A stretch of 25,113 nt of DNA, from NCBI GenBank assembly GCA_964537035.1, contig CAZIAK010000059.1, positions 1 to 25,113 on the forward strand, written 5' to 3'. Shown piece after piece: positions 1 through 7,960 of this stretch; within the stretch, counting starts at the first letter, position 1, and each line of letters starts with the position of its first letter. The position numbers and the translations under genes are program-made. Below the pieces are notes generated by a model. It saw only the letters and a list, made by a program, of their open reading frames with translations. It had not been told where the DNA came from and made no database searches. The DNA comes from CAZIAK01 sp964537035 (GTDB lineage: Bacteria > Planctomycetota > B15-G4).

Positions 1-376
1 CTAGGGGGCAGCGCTACAGGTCGCTCTTTCGGCGCTGTTCCGGTCGTCCCTGTTTTTCACCAGGGGGGCCGTTTCGCTCAGACAGGGTCGGCTTTGCCTC
101 CACACTCGCTGCAGACCCCCCTGGTGAAAAACAGGGACGACCTCGCTGGTGGAGAGAGGCGACTGTGGCCTTTTGGGGGGCGTTTCTTGGTGACGGCGTT
201 CTTGGCGGGAAGGGGCTCGGTGGCCGTGGCCTGTGTGATTGGCGCGGGTTTTTGGGCTTGAGCGGGGCTATCAGGCTGGTTGAGGAGGTCTTGTGGCCCC
301 TCGATCAAGGTCGAGGGCGGTCGGTTCCGATAGGGGACGAAGCCGATCCCTTGCACCCTGACCGAGTGAAGTTGCC
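1..376. other. Intergenic region upstream of prkA
   Basis: I see no convincing gene here. The only strong structure is the inverted repeat at 42-142. Between 143 and 376 the DNA is G-rich on the plus strand. A minus-strand open frame (356-78) exists, but its end lies in the inverted repeat and I could not tie it to any family. The prkA start at 377 is preceded by a modest purine-rich ribosome-binding sequence (GAGTGAAG, 364-371). I could not find a convincing sigma-70 or sigma-54 promoter. Confidence 0.6.
42..142. repeat. 27-bp perfect inverted repeat with 47-nt loop (BIME/MITE-like)
   Basis: The left arm (42-68) and right arm (116-142) are exact reverse complements over 27 bp. Each arm also contains a small hairpin of its own (CCCTG, 8-nt loop, CAGGG). 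The unit therefore resembles two REP-like palindromes in opposite orientation, or a 101-bp miniature element. I see no clear target-site duplication and no U-tract that would make it an intrinsic terminator. There is no second copy in the window. Its identity is unknown. Confidence 0.8.
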
Positions 377-2464
377 ATGGATGACCGCATCGAGGACCAC
401 GTTCGTACGCCCCGGGAGCTCTCTGGTGAGCGCTCTCTGGCCAGCGGCAACAGCCCTGAGTACATCCAGCTGGCGCGCAAGCTCGACAACCGCAAGGCCT
501 GGAAGGAGCTGCATTGGACCGGCGATCTGAGCGCCTATCTGTCCGAGGTGCGCAGGGATCCGCGCCTGGCTCGCAACGCCTATCAGCGCCTCTACGACAC
601 CATCATCAGTCACGGCAAGGTGGTGGATGCGAGCGACAGCAACAAGCCTGTGCACTACCGCTTCTTCGACGACCCGTTCGATGGCGGTCGCGATGGGATC
701 TTCGGCATCGAGCGGCCCCTGGCCGAGCTGGTGACGCACCTGCGGGCCGCGGCTTTCGGTCTGGGTCCTGAACGCCGAGTCTTGCTCATGCACGGGCCGG
801 TGGGCTCGTCCAAGAGCACCATCGCGCGGCTGCTCAAGCGCGGGCTGGTGGACTACTCCCGTCGACCCGAAGGTGCGATCTACAGCTATCGCTGGCTCAT
901 CGACGGCGAGGCCCACGAATGCCCCATGCACGAAGACCCGCTGCACCTGCTGCCCACGGCTGTGCTCGACGATGTGTACGCCGATCTGAACGGGCGCTTC
1001 GATGGCGAGTACGCCTTGGGTCCCACGGGCGATCTGTGCCCCCTGTGCCGCCACTACCACGACCAGGTCATGGCCGCCTCGGGCGGAGACTTCTCGGCCA
1101 TCGAGCGGTCGATCGAGGTCTACCGCTTCGTGCTCTCGGAGCAAGACCGGGTGGGCATCGGCACCTTCCAACCGAAGGACGAGAAGAACCAGGACTCCAC
1201 CGAGTTGACCGGCGACATCAACTACCGGCGCATCGCCGAGTTCGGCAGCGACAGTGACCCCCGGGCCTTCAACTTCGACGGCGAGTTTCAGGTGGCCAAC
1301 CGCGGCCTGATCGAGTTCGTCGAGCTGCTGAAGCTCGACGTGGCCTTCTTGTACGACCTGCTGGGTGCGACCCAGGAGCACACGGTCAAGCCCAAGAAGT
1401 TCGCCCAGAGCGATATCGACGAGGTGATCCTGGGGCACACCAACTCGCCGGAGTATCGACGGCTGCAGAGCGATGAGCTGATGGAGGCTTTTCGCGATCG
1501 CACGACGAAGATCGACATCCCCTACAACCGGCGGCTGTCCCAGGAGGTCAAGATCTACGAGAAGAGCTTCGGCGATGAGTCTTGCGCCGGGCGGCACCTG
1601 GCGCCTCATGCTCTCGAAGCGGCGGCCATGTGGGCCGTGCTCACGCGCCTGCAGGAGTCGAACAACGCGGGCATCTCGTTGGTCCAGAAGCTGTGGCTCT
1701 ACGACGGTCACGTCGTGGCGGGCTTCGGCGAAGGCACGGCCCAGGAGCTGCGGGACGAGGCCTTCGACGAGGGGCTCACGGGCATCTCACCGCGCTTCAT
1801 CCAGGACCGCATCGCCGCGGCCCTGGTGGCGGACGGGGCGCCGAGCTGCCTGACCGCTTTCGATGTGCTCGACTCCCTCGAGGCCGGGCTGGTCAACCAC
1901 CCGTTGATGGACAGCGAAGAGCAGCGGCTGCACTTCGGCGAGCTGATCATGCTGGTGCGCGAAGAGGTCGACGAATGCCTCAAGGCCGAGGTGCGGGACG
2001 CCCTGGCCGCAGACACCCAGGCGGTGCAGCGGCTGTGCTGCAACTACGTCGACTCGGTGAGCGCGGCCACGGAGGGCCCAGGCCACGGGGACGAGCGTCT
2101 CATGCGTGCGATCGAAGAGAAGATCGGCGTGGCCGAGGCGCGCAAGAGCGACTTCCGCCGAGAGATCATGAACTACATCGAGGCCCTGGCAGCGAAGGGC
2201 GAGAAGTTCACCTACCTGTCCAACGACCGCCTCCGGGGAGCGCTCGAACTCAAGCTCTTCGAGGACAGCCGGGACAGCTTCCAGATCACCGCCGACTCCA
2301 GCACGGTCGTCGACCGTGATGTGCTCGAGAAGGTCGCCATGGTGCGCAGCCAGCTGGTGCGCGAGCGTGGTCACTGCGAGGCCTGCGCCGCCCGAGTGCT
2401 TGAACACGTGGCGGGCCTGTTCGCTCGGGGCGACACCAAGACCCCGGAGGAGGAGCCCTCGTGA
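377..2464 (+). CDS. prkA: PrkA-family serine protein kinase (AAA+ core)
   Basis: This 695-residue protein matches the PrkA/YeaG family. These proteins combine an N-terminal AAA+ domain with a C-terminal kinase-like domain, and they act in starvation, stress or sporulation responses; some members are reported to have ATP-dependent protease activity. A Walker A motif, GPVGSSKST, lies at residues 140-148. The family signature CPMHEDPLHLLP follows at roughly residue 180, and a CPLC pair lies further on. A second cysteine pair (CEAC) sits near the C-terminus. E. coli YeaG is about 644 residues, so this copy is complete and slightly long. The ATG at 377 is chosen because it is the first start after a GAGTGAAG ribosome-binding sequence. 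The stop overlaps the next gene by 4 bp (GTGA), and that gene encodes the usual YeaH partner, so the assignment is firm. Confidence 0.95.
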   Translation: MDDRIEDHVRTPRELSGERSLASGNSPEYIQLARKLDNRKAWKELHWTGDLSAYLSEVRRDPRLARNAYQRLYDTIISHGKVVDASDSNKPVHYRFFDDPFDGGRDGIFGIERPLAELVTHLRAAAFGLGPERRVLLMHGPVGSSKSTIARLLKRGLVDYSRRPEGAIYSYRWLIDGEAHECPMHEDPLHLLPTAVLDDVYADLNGRFDGEYALGPTGDLCPLCRHYHDQVMAASGGDFSAIERSIEVYRFVLSEQDRVGIGTFQPKDEKNQDSTELTGDINYRRIAEFGSDSDPRAFNFDGEFQVANRGLIEFVELLKLDVAFLYDLLGATQEHTVKPKKFAQSDIDEVILGHTNSPEYRRLQSDELMEAFRDRTTKIDIPYNRRLSQEVKIYEKSFGDESCAGRHLAPHALEAAAMWAVLTRLQESNNAGISLVQKLWLYDGHVVAGFGEGTAQELRDEAFDEGLTGISPRFIQDRIAAALVADGAPSCLTAFDVLDSLEAGLVNHPLMDSEEQRLHFGELIMLVREEVDECLKAEVRDALAADTQAVQRLCCNYVDSVSAATEGPGHGDERLMRAIEEKIGVAEARKSDFRREIMNYIEALAAKGEKFTYLSNDRLRGALELKLFEDSRDSFQITADSSTVVDRDVLEKVAMVRSQLVRERGHCEACAARVLEHVAGLFARGDTKTPEEEPS

Positions 2465-3570
2465 GCGAGACCTCAGGGCGGGTCGAGCGTGATCGACGTC
2501 GCTTCGACGCCATCGTTCGGGGGCAGATCAAGCATGACCTCGAGTCCTACGTCTCGGGCAGCGAGATGATCGGCTGCAAGGGCGGGCAGCTGGTGTCCAT
2601 CCCCCTGCCTCGCATCGAGCTGCCCCGGCTGCGCTTTGGTTCGAACTCTGAAGAACGTGGGGGCGGCGCGGGGACGGGCTCTGCCGCCGACGGCGCTGGC
2701 GACGAAGCCGGCGTGGGGACAGCGGGCAACGTCCCTGGCGAACACATGCTGGAGGTGGAGCTGACACTGGAGGAGATGGCGAAGATCCTGGGTGAAGAGC
2801 TGGAGCTGCCGAACATCGAACCTCGGGGCAAGGCTCAGGTGGCGGTGAGCGGTCACCGCTATTCATCGGTGAGTCGTTCAGGGCCGCGCTCCCTGCGCCA
2901 CATGCGCCGGACCATGAAAGAGTCGTTGGTCCGCCAGATCGCCACGGGCACCTACGACCCCGACGATCCTCGGCTGGTGCCCATCGCAGAAGACCTGCGC
3001 TTCCGCTCGGCCAAGGAGATCTTGAAGCCCGATCACGCCGCCATGATCCTCTACATGATGGACGTGTCTGGCTCGATGGGGCGCGAACAGAAGGAGATCG
3101 TGCGGCTGGTGTCCTTCTGGATCGACAGCTGGTTGCGCAGCCAATACAAGAGCCTCGAGACCCGCTACCTGGTCCACGACGCCTCGGCGAAAGAGGTCGA
3201 CCACGACACCTTCTATCGCCTGCGCGAATCGGGCGGCACCAAGATCTCGTCCGCCTACGAGCTGGCCGCGCAGATGCTGGCCCAGGAGTTCCCTTCCGAG
3301 GAGTGGAACATCTACCTGTTTCATTTTTCGGACGGCGACAACTGGAGCGGACGGGACACGGAGAAGTGTCTCTCGCTCCTGCGCGAGACGCTGCTCCCGG
3401 CGGCCAATCTGTTTTGCTACGGGCAGGTGAAGAGCGCCTACGGCTCGGGGCAGTTCATGAAGGACCTCGACGAAGGTGTGGGCGCGCAAGAAGGGCTGAT
3501 CGCCTGTGAGATCCTCGACCGGCAGGGCATCTTGCCGGCGATCAAGACCTTCCTCGGCTCGGGACGCTGA
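2461..3570 (+). CDS. yeaH: YeaH/YhbH family protein (DUF444, VWA-like)
   Basis: This 369-residue protein belongs to DUF444, the constant partner of PrkA. A von Willebrand factor A-like domain is marked by the MIDAS-type motif DVSGSM at residues 201-206. That domain probably mediates metal-dependent protein contacts; no enzymatic activity is established for the family. The N-terminal part contains a Gly/Ala/Asp-rich low-complexity linker (about residues 65-95). It starts with GTG, whose GTGA overlaps the prkA stop, so translation is probably coupled. The length is a little below that of E. coli YeaH (about 427) and close to Bacillus YhbH. The next gene encodes SpoVR and follows after 3 bp, so the three proteins are very likely co-produced. 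Confidence 0.93.
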   Translation: MSETSGRVERDRRRFDAIVRGQIKHDLESYVSGSEMIGCKGGQLVSIPLPRIELPRLRFGSNSEERGGGAGTGSAADGAGDEAGVGTAGNVPGEHMLEVELTLEEMAKILGEELELPNIEPRGKAQVAVSGHRYSSVSRSGPRSLRHMRRTMKESLVRQIATGTYDPDDPRLVPIAEDLRFRSAKEILKPDHAAMILYMMDVSGSMGREQKEIVRLVSFWIDSWLRSQYKSLETRYLVHDASAKEVDHDTFYRLRESGGTKISSAYELAAQMLAQEFPSEEWNIYLFHFSDGDNWSGRDTEKCLSLLRETLLPAANLFCYGQVKSAYGSGQFMKDLDEGVGAQEGLIACEILDRQGILPAIKTFLGSGR

Positions 3571-3573
3571 ACC

Positions 3574-4833
3574 ATGGCTGACATCGGCGCTGAGCTGCTG
3601 GCCCTGCAAGAAGCGGTGGAGGCCCGGGCCCGCTCGCAAGGGCTCGACTTCCCCGAGATCGTCTACGAGATGGTGGACCACCGTCAGCTCAACGAGATCG
3701 CGGCCTACGGTGGTTTCCCTGTGCGCTACCCGCACTGGCGCTTCGGCATGGAGTTCGACCGGTTGATGAAGGGTCACATCTACGGCCTGCAGCGCATCTA
3801 CGAGCTGGTGGTGAACACCAAGCCGGTGGTGGCCTACCTGCTCAACCAGAACGCCGCTGTCGAACAGAAACTGATCATGGCCCACGTCTGCGGCCACGCT
3901 GACTTCTTCACCCACAACGCCTGGTTCGCCCACACCGAGCGCAACATGATGGACGGGTTGGCCAGCCACGGTTCGAGGGTGCGCACGTTGATCGACGAGC
4001 AGGGCCTGGAGCCCGTGGAGTCGTTCATCGACACCGTGCAGTCCCTCGACAATCTGGTCGACCCTGGCGCCCTGTCACGGGCCCGGGGCAAGCCTGGCAA
4101 CGGGCCGCCACTCGATGGACTCATCCCCGAGCGGGACATCCTGGGCGAGCTGCTGCTCCGTGCGCCGCTGAAAGACTGGCAACAAGAGCTGCTCTCGATC
4201 CTGCGCGACGAGGCCTACTACTTCTTGCCTCAGGGTCTGACCAAGATCATGAACGAAGGCTGGGCGTCGTTCTGGCACAGCCGCCTGATGACCAGCGAGC
4301 TGTTGCGGGACGCCGAGGTGGTCGACTACGCCGACCAGCACAGCGGCGCCATGGGTGGGGACGACGGTCCCATGAACCCGTACAAGCTGGGCATGGAGCT
4401 GTTTCGTCACATCGCCGCAACCCGAGGTCAGGAGAAGATCTTCGAGGCGTGCACGGTGCACAACGACCTGACCTTCATTGACAATTTTCTCGATGAAGAG
4501 TTCGCCCTGGCCCAGGGCCTGGGCACCACGAGCGAGGAGTTCGAGACGGCGAAAGCGCAGCTCATGGATCAACTCACCAATGGGGGCCAGCCGGTGATCC
4601 GCCGTGTCGACAGCGACGATGGGGAGTTGATCCTGGAGCACTGCTGGAGCGGCGCCGAGCTGCAAGTGCAGGCGGCGGAAGCGACCCTGCGCAACCTGGA
4701 GAAGCTCTGGGCAGCACCGGTGAGGCTGTACACCTGTCTGAACGCCAAGCCCGTCTTGATCTCGTGCATTGCGGGCGAGCTGAGCCGCGAAGAGGGGCCC
4801 GCTGACTCTGAAGTCGCCGACGAGGCCGCCTGA
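3574..4833 (+). CDS. spoVR: SpoVR family protein
   Basis: This 419-residue protein matches SpoVR/YcgB, named for a role in Bacillus spore cortex formation but widespread in non-sporulating bacteria beside prkA and yeaH. The conserved core is visible from about residue 45 to 135, with HWRFGMEF, KGHIYGLQRIYELVVNTKP and then MAHVCGHADFF. EGWASFWH follows at about 228-235. Its molecular function is unknown. It is shorter than E. coli YcgB (about 510) but similar to Bacillus SpoVR. The ATG at 3574 lies 3 bp after the yeaH stop, so it forms one operon with the two upstream genes. The convergent minus-strand gene ends only 7 bp beyond its stop, leaving little room for a separate terminator. Confidence 0.93.
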   Translation: MADIGAELLALQEAVEARARSQGLDFPEIVYEMVDHRQLNEIAAYGGFPVRYPHWRFGMEFDRLMKGHIYGLQRIYELVVNTKPVVAYLLNQNAAVEQKLIMAHVCGHADFFTHNAWFAHTERNMMDGLASHGSRVRTLIDEQGLEPVESFIDTVQSLDNLVDPGALSRARGKPGNGPPLDGLIPERDILGELLLRAPLKDWQQELLSILRDEAYYFLPQGLTKIMNEGWASFWHSRLMTSELLRDAEVVDYADQHSGAMGGDDGPMNPYKLGMELFRHIAATRGQEKIFEACTVHNDLTFIDNFLDEEFALAQGLGTTSEEFETAKAQLMDQLTNGGQPVIRRVDSDDGELILEHCWSGAELQVQAAEATLRNLEKLWAAPVRLYTCLNAKPVLISCIAGELSREEGPADSEVADEAA

Positions 4834-4840
4834 GGGGCGC

Positions 4841-5278
4841 TCAGAGGCTCTCGATGTACGCGCCGAGGTCAACCTCGTAGGCCTGCAAGATGCCCGCACG
4901 GCGGCGCTTGTGGTGCCTGACGCGCAAGGGGCACATGGCCAGCACGATCAGGTAGTACAGCGCCGCTCCGGCCAGGGCGCCGTCGAGCACCGCCGGTGGG
5001 GGGCCGAGCCCGGCGTAGAGAATCAGCGAGACCACGCCGAAGAGCATCAGGTTGCGGGCCATGAACCAGCCGAAGCCTGACTGCCAGCTGCGCTCCAGGC
5101 CCATGTCCCGCAGCTGAATCCAGGCCAGGCTGGTGCGGGACAGAACCTCGAGCGCCTCGTCGCCGCCGAGCTTGCCCTCGGTCAGGTCAGCGATGAGCAG
5201 CCGCGGATCTCTGGGGACGGGCAGCTCGTTGCGGGCCAGCTCTGCGAGACGGGTGCGAGCCTCGCCGGACAGGCTCAC
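4841..5278 (-). CDS. Two-TM membrane protein of unknown family, third gene of SNF operon
   Basis: I do not recognise this 145-residue protein. Residues 1-65 look soluble and helical, and residues 20-60 (PRDPRLLIADLTEG and what follows) are mildly acidic. Two hydrophobic stretches at about 76-93 and 99-118 are likely membrane helices. A cluster of basic residues (RVRHHKRRRAG) follows the second helix and suggests a cytoplasmic side there. The GTG start overlaps the stop of the upstream small membrane protein by 4 bp (GTGA on the minus strand), which implies translational coupling to the transporter genes. A role in transporter assembly or regulation is possible but is only an inference from context. 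Confidence 0.75.
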   Translation of the reverse strand: MSLSGEARTRLAELARNELPVPRDPRLLIADLTEGKLGGDEALEVLSRTSLAWIQLRDMGLERSWQSGFGWFMARNLMLFGVVSLILYAGLGPPPAVLDGALAGAALYYLIVLAMCPLRVRHHKRRRAGILQAYEVDLGAYIESL

Positions 5279-5430
5279 GTGGAGCGCTCACCCCAGATGA
5301 CCTTGACGAAGCACCAGACCACCAGACCGATGACGAAGGTCCAGGCGGCGCCGATGAAGATCCACGAGGCGGTGGTCATCTCGGGGTTCTCGGGCAGCTG
5401 GCTGCCGTTCTGCAACAGGGAGAGGAACAT
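5275..5430 (-). CDS. MetS-like small subunit of NSS transporter (51 aa)
   Basis: A 51-codon open frame sits between the symporter and the 2-TM gene. Its ATG (5430-5428) overlaps the symporter stop by one base (TGATG), and its TGA overlaps the next gene's GTG start by 4 bp. A short polar N-terminus leads into one strongly hydrophobic helix at about residues 20-46, with WIFIGAAWTFVIGLVVW at its heart and a short charged tail ending in GERST. An internal ATG at codon 18 is an alternative start that would give about 34 residues. Size, single helix and position directly after an SNF symporter match the MetS small subunits known from methionine/alanine importers such as Corynebacterium MetPS. The family match itself is by pattern only, not by alignment. 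Confidence 0.75.
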   Translation of the reverse strand: MFLSLLQNGSQLPENPEMTTASWIFIGAAWTFVIGLVVWCFVKVIWGERST

Positions 5431-7055
5431 CAGGCGTCCTCCTCGATGGTCTCGAGCGAGCGGAAGCGGCCGCGGCGGGAAGCCACGAAGACCAGCAGGG
5501 CGAAGAAGGCGAAGAGCGCCAGCATCAGCCCGCGGGCCAGCTGTGCGTTGCTACGGCTGAGCTCCGAGTAGACGGCGCCGTTGGGGTCTTCTTCGAACAT
5601 CAGGATCGGCAGGGCCGTGGTCGATCCCCACCAGCACAGCATGCCGATGAGCACCAGGGGCGTGACCCAGGTCATGATGAACTTGAAGATGCGCGGGACG
5701 CGTAGCTCAGAGCCGTGGTGAATCTCGGCCCAGGCGCGATCCGAACCAAAGACCCACATGAACAAGACCACCTCTACGGTGGAGAACAGCACCAGGCCGA
5801 AGGTGCCGGCCCAGTAGTCGATCTCGTCGAGCACGCCGTTCAGCAGGATCACCGGCTGCACACAGAGCAGGATGATCAAGCCCACGATCACTGCAGCCTT
5901 CCTGCGGGTGAAGCCCAGGGTGTCCTCGAAGAAGGCCATGGTCGGCTGGGACAAGGCCAGCGACGACGTGATGCCAGCGACGAAGAGCAGGCCGAACCAG
6001 AGCGTGCCGAGCATCTGCACGCTGGCGGGCCCGGGCTCCATGCCGAACACGGTGGTCTGGGCGAAGATCTGGGGCATGGTGATGAAGGCCAGGCCCATGT
6101 TGCCCGAGCTGGCTTCCCAGACGCCCTGGCTGCCCAGGAAGACGAAGGCTGCGGGGATGGCCAGGGTGCCGCCCAGGATGACCTCGCAGAACTCGTTGGT
6201 GGAGACCGTGGCCAGGCCGGTGAGGACGATGTCGTCGTCACGGGTCAGGTAGGAGGCGTAGGTATTGATGGCGCCAGAGCCCACGGACAGGGTGAAGAAG
6301 ATCTGTCCAGCCGCTGCGAGCCAGATGGCCGCCGCGTCGCCTGAGAACAGTCGCTGCCAGTCGGGCTGCCAGTAGAGGGCCAGGCCGTCCATGGCGCTGC
6401 GGCCGTCGACCTCGGGGAGTGTCAAGACGCGGGCCACCAGGGCGATGGCGCAGAGCAGCAAGATGGGCATGCCGATCTTGGCGATGACCTCGATGCCCTT
6501 GCTCAGTCCGCGGGAGAGCACCCAGAGATTCACCGCGATGGTGATGGCGAAGAAACCGTAGGCGGTGCTCGTGCCTTGCCAGCCGGCCTCGCCAAGGAAG
6601 CCCCCGCTGCCGCCCAGGTAGTTGTTGAAGTGGGCGCCCGTGTCCTGGCCTGTCAACGTGCCGGTGGCAGATTGGACCGCGTAGCCCAGGGTCCATGACT
6701 CGATGTAGACGTAGTAGATGACGATCAGCAGCGGCATCACCACGCCCAGGGCGCCGATGTACTTGACCCAGCGCATCCTGGTCAGGCTCTGGAACATGCC
6801 AGGCGCCGTCGAGTAGCCGAAGTGGCCGCCACGACGACCGATGCCCCACTCCATCCACATCAGCGGGATGCCCAGCAGCAGCAGGCTGATGAAATAGGCC
6901 ACCATGAACGAGCCCTGCCCGTTCTGGACCGCCTGGTTGGGGAAGCGCAGGAAGTTGCCCAGGCCCACGGCGTTTCCGGCCATGGCCAGGATCAGCCCGA
7001 GGCGTGACCCCCAGCGTTCACGATCTGGCGGCGGGGCGTAGTCAGTCGTGCTCAT
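5430..7055 (-). CDS. Sodium:neurotransmitter symporter (SNF/NSS) family transporter
   Basis: This 541-residue polytopic membrane protein belongs to the LeuT/NSS family, which couples sodium gradients to uptake of amino acids or related solutes. The first transmembrane helix carries the sodium- and substrate-site signature GNAVGLGNFLRFPNQA (about residues 27-42), near-identical to that of LeuT. About twelve hydrophobic helices follow across the rest. The ATG at 7055 is preferred over an upstream ATG at 7118 because GAGAGG lies at good spacing before it and homology begins just after it. The substrate cannot be read from the sequence. The MetS-like partner suggests methionine, alanine or another amino acid. 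A sigma-70-like promoter candidate lies just upstream at 7090-7118. Confidence 0.95.
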   Translation of the reverse strand: MSTTDYAPPPDRERWGSRLGLILAMAGNAVGLGNFLRFPNQAVQNGQGSFMVAYFISLLLLGIPLMWMEWGIGRRGGHFGYSTAPGMFQSLTRMRWVKYIGALGVVMPLLIVIYYVYIESWTLGYAVQSATGTLTGQDTGAHFNNYLGGSGGFLGEAGWQGTSTAYGFFAITIAVNLWVLSRGLSKGIEVIAKIGMPILLLCAIALVARVLTLPEVDGRSAMDGLALYWQPDWQRLFSGDAAAIWLAAAGQIFFTLSVGSGAINTYASYLTRDDDIVLTGLATVSTNEFCEVILGGTLAIPAAFVFLGSQGVWEASSGNMGLAFITMPQIFAQTTVFGMEPGPASVQMLGTLWFGLLFVAGITSSLALSQPTMAFFEDTLGFTRRKAAVIVGLIILLCVQPVILLNGVLDEIDYWAGTFGLVLFSTVEVVLFMWVFGSDRAWAEIHHGSELRVPRIFKFIMTWVTPLVLIGMLCWWGSTTALPILMFEEDPNGAVYSELSRSNAQLARGLMLALFAFFALLVFVASRRGRFRSLETIEEDA

Positions 7056-7089
7056 GGGTACCCTCTCGACAACGGTCTGATGGCCCACG

Positions 7090-7118
7090 TTTCTAGGTGA
7101 GTGGAGCCCTCCAGGCAA
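7090..7118 (-). promoter_or_regulatory. Candidate sigma-70 promoter for SNF operon
   Basis: Read on the minus strand, TTGCCT (7118-7113) and TAGAAA (7095-7090) are separated by 17 bp. The start codon of the symporter lies 35 bp beyond. Both boxes deviate from consensus, so this is a candidate only. Confidence 0.35.
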
Positions 7119-7199
7119 GTGTCGGCCTGAATCGTGGACCGCTTTGGCGGCTCCGGGTTAGAACCTCAACCGCCCCGATGGAGCCCTGAGGCCATGCCC

Positions 7200-7886
7200 A
7201 TGGACGCAGTCATCTTCGATATGGATGGCGTGCTCGTAGACAGCGAGCCGCTGCACTTCGCCACCACCAACGCCGTGCTGTCCAGCCGGGGCGTGGCCCT
7301 CGACCAGGCCGACTACGACCCCTGCATCGGCATGGACGAACCCTCGTTTTTCGCCTTGCTGATCGACCGTTTCGGCCTCAGCGACACTCCCGCTGCCTTG
7401 GCCCGAGAGCGGGTAACGATCGGTCTGGTGCATCTCGCCGAGCATCCTCTGCCGCCGCTTCCGGGGGTGCTGGAGCTGCTGCTGTCGCTGCAGGCGGAGG
7501 GCAAGCAGCTGGCCCTGGCCACGTCTGCCACCAGGGCTCAGGCCGACCTCATTCTGGATCAGCTGGGAGTCACCAGACTCTTTTCAGCAATCGTGACCAA
7601 AGACGATGTGAGCCAGGGCAAGCCAGCCCCAGACCTGTTCGTGGAGGCGGCCCGGCAGCTCGGCGTTGAGCCCCAGGTCTGCCTGGTCATTGAAGACGCG
7701 GTGCTGGGAGTGGAGGCGGCTCGGGCCGCTGGCATGGCGGCAGTGGCCTTTGTGCCGTCCGAGCGAGGGGGCGGCGACCATCTGCGAGCGGGGGCGGCGG
7801 CGGTGCTTCCTACCTTCTCCGGGCTGACTGCTGAGCGGCTGGAGCAGCTCATCGACGACGAGCTGGCCAGGCTGCGGGGCCCCTGA
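7200..7886 (+). CDS. HAD-superfamily hydrolase, beta-phosphoglucomutase/phosphatase-like
   Basis: This 228-residue enzyme shows all the haloacid dehalogenase motifs. Motif I is DMDGVLVDSE, with nucleophile Asp7 and acid/base Asp9. Motif II is ATSATR, with the serine/threonine near residue 108. The lysine of motif III is in QGKPAPDLF and the metal-binding acidic pair is in VIEDAVLGVEAA. The helical cap between motifs I and II places it with the beta-phosphoglucomutase/GPH-type phosphatases that act on small phosphorylated sugars or metabolites. The exact substrate is unknown. The start at 7200 is preferred because GAGG (7188-7191) is 8 nt away; an ATG at 7194 would add two residues. It is divergent from the SNF operon and followed by a hairpin shared with the convergent histone-like gene. 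Confidence 0.9.
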   Translation: MDAVIFDMDGVLVDSEPLHFATTNAVLSSRGVALDQADYDPCIGMDEPSFFALLIDRFGLSDTPAALARERVTIGLVHLAEHPLPPLPGVLELLLSLQAEGKQLALATSATRAQADLILDQLGVTRLFSAIVTKDDVSQGKPAPDLFVEAARQLGVEPQVCLVIEDAVLGVEAARAAGMAAVAFVPSERGGGDHLRAGAAAVLPTFSGLTAERLEQLIDDELARLRGP

Positions 7887-7897
7887 CCCTGAAAAGA

Positions 7898-7933
7898 CAG
7901 CGGGCGCCCCTCCCGAAGGAGAAGCGCCCGCTG
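7898..7933 (-). terminator. Rho-independent terminator for the histone-like gene (possibly bidirectional)
   Basis: A 9-bp stem (CAGCGGGCG with CGCCCGCTG) encloses an inner CTCC/GGAG stem. On the minus strand that inner stem is capped by TTCG, a C(UUCG)G-type tetraloop. Minus-strand transcripts then run into TCTTTTC (7897-7891). It lies 27 nt after the histone-like stop and 11 nt after the HAD stop, so it can also limit read-through from the plus strand, although that side lacks a U-tract. Confidence 0.8.
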
Positions 7934-7960
7934 GAAAGGCGGAAGTGCCCGTAGTCGCTG

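Noticed and set aside
238..258. Possible sigma-54 promoter (TGGCGCG then TTTTTGG) upstream of prkA
   Set aside because: The -12 GC dinucleotide is missing at the required spacing, although PrkA operons are linked to nitrogen stress in E. coli.
78..356. Minus-strand open frame of 92 codons upstream of prkA, ending in a short CSECGG segment
   Set aside because: It starts only 20 bp from the divergent prkA start, has no recognisable family, and its C-terminus lies in the inverted repeat, so I treat it as a chance frame.
305..1711. Long minus-strand open frame of 468 codons antisense to prkA
   Set aside because: It is a GC-rich shadow of the prkA codons; the plus-strand frame has clear PrkA motifs.
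4828..4848. Small hairpin between the convergent spoVR and 2-TM genes as bidirectional terminator
   Set aside because: The CTGAG/CTCAG stem is only 5 bp and has no U-tract on either side.
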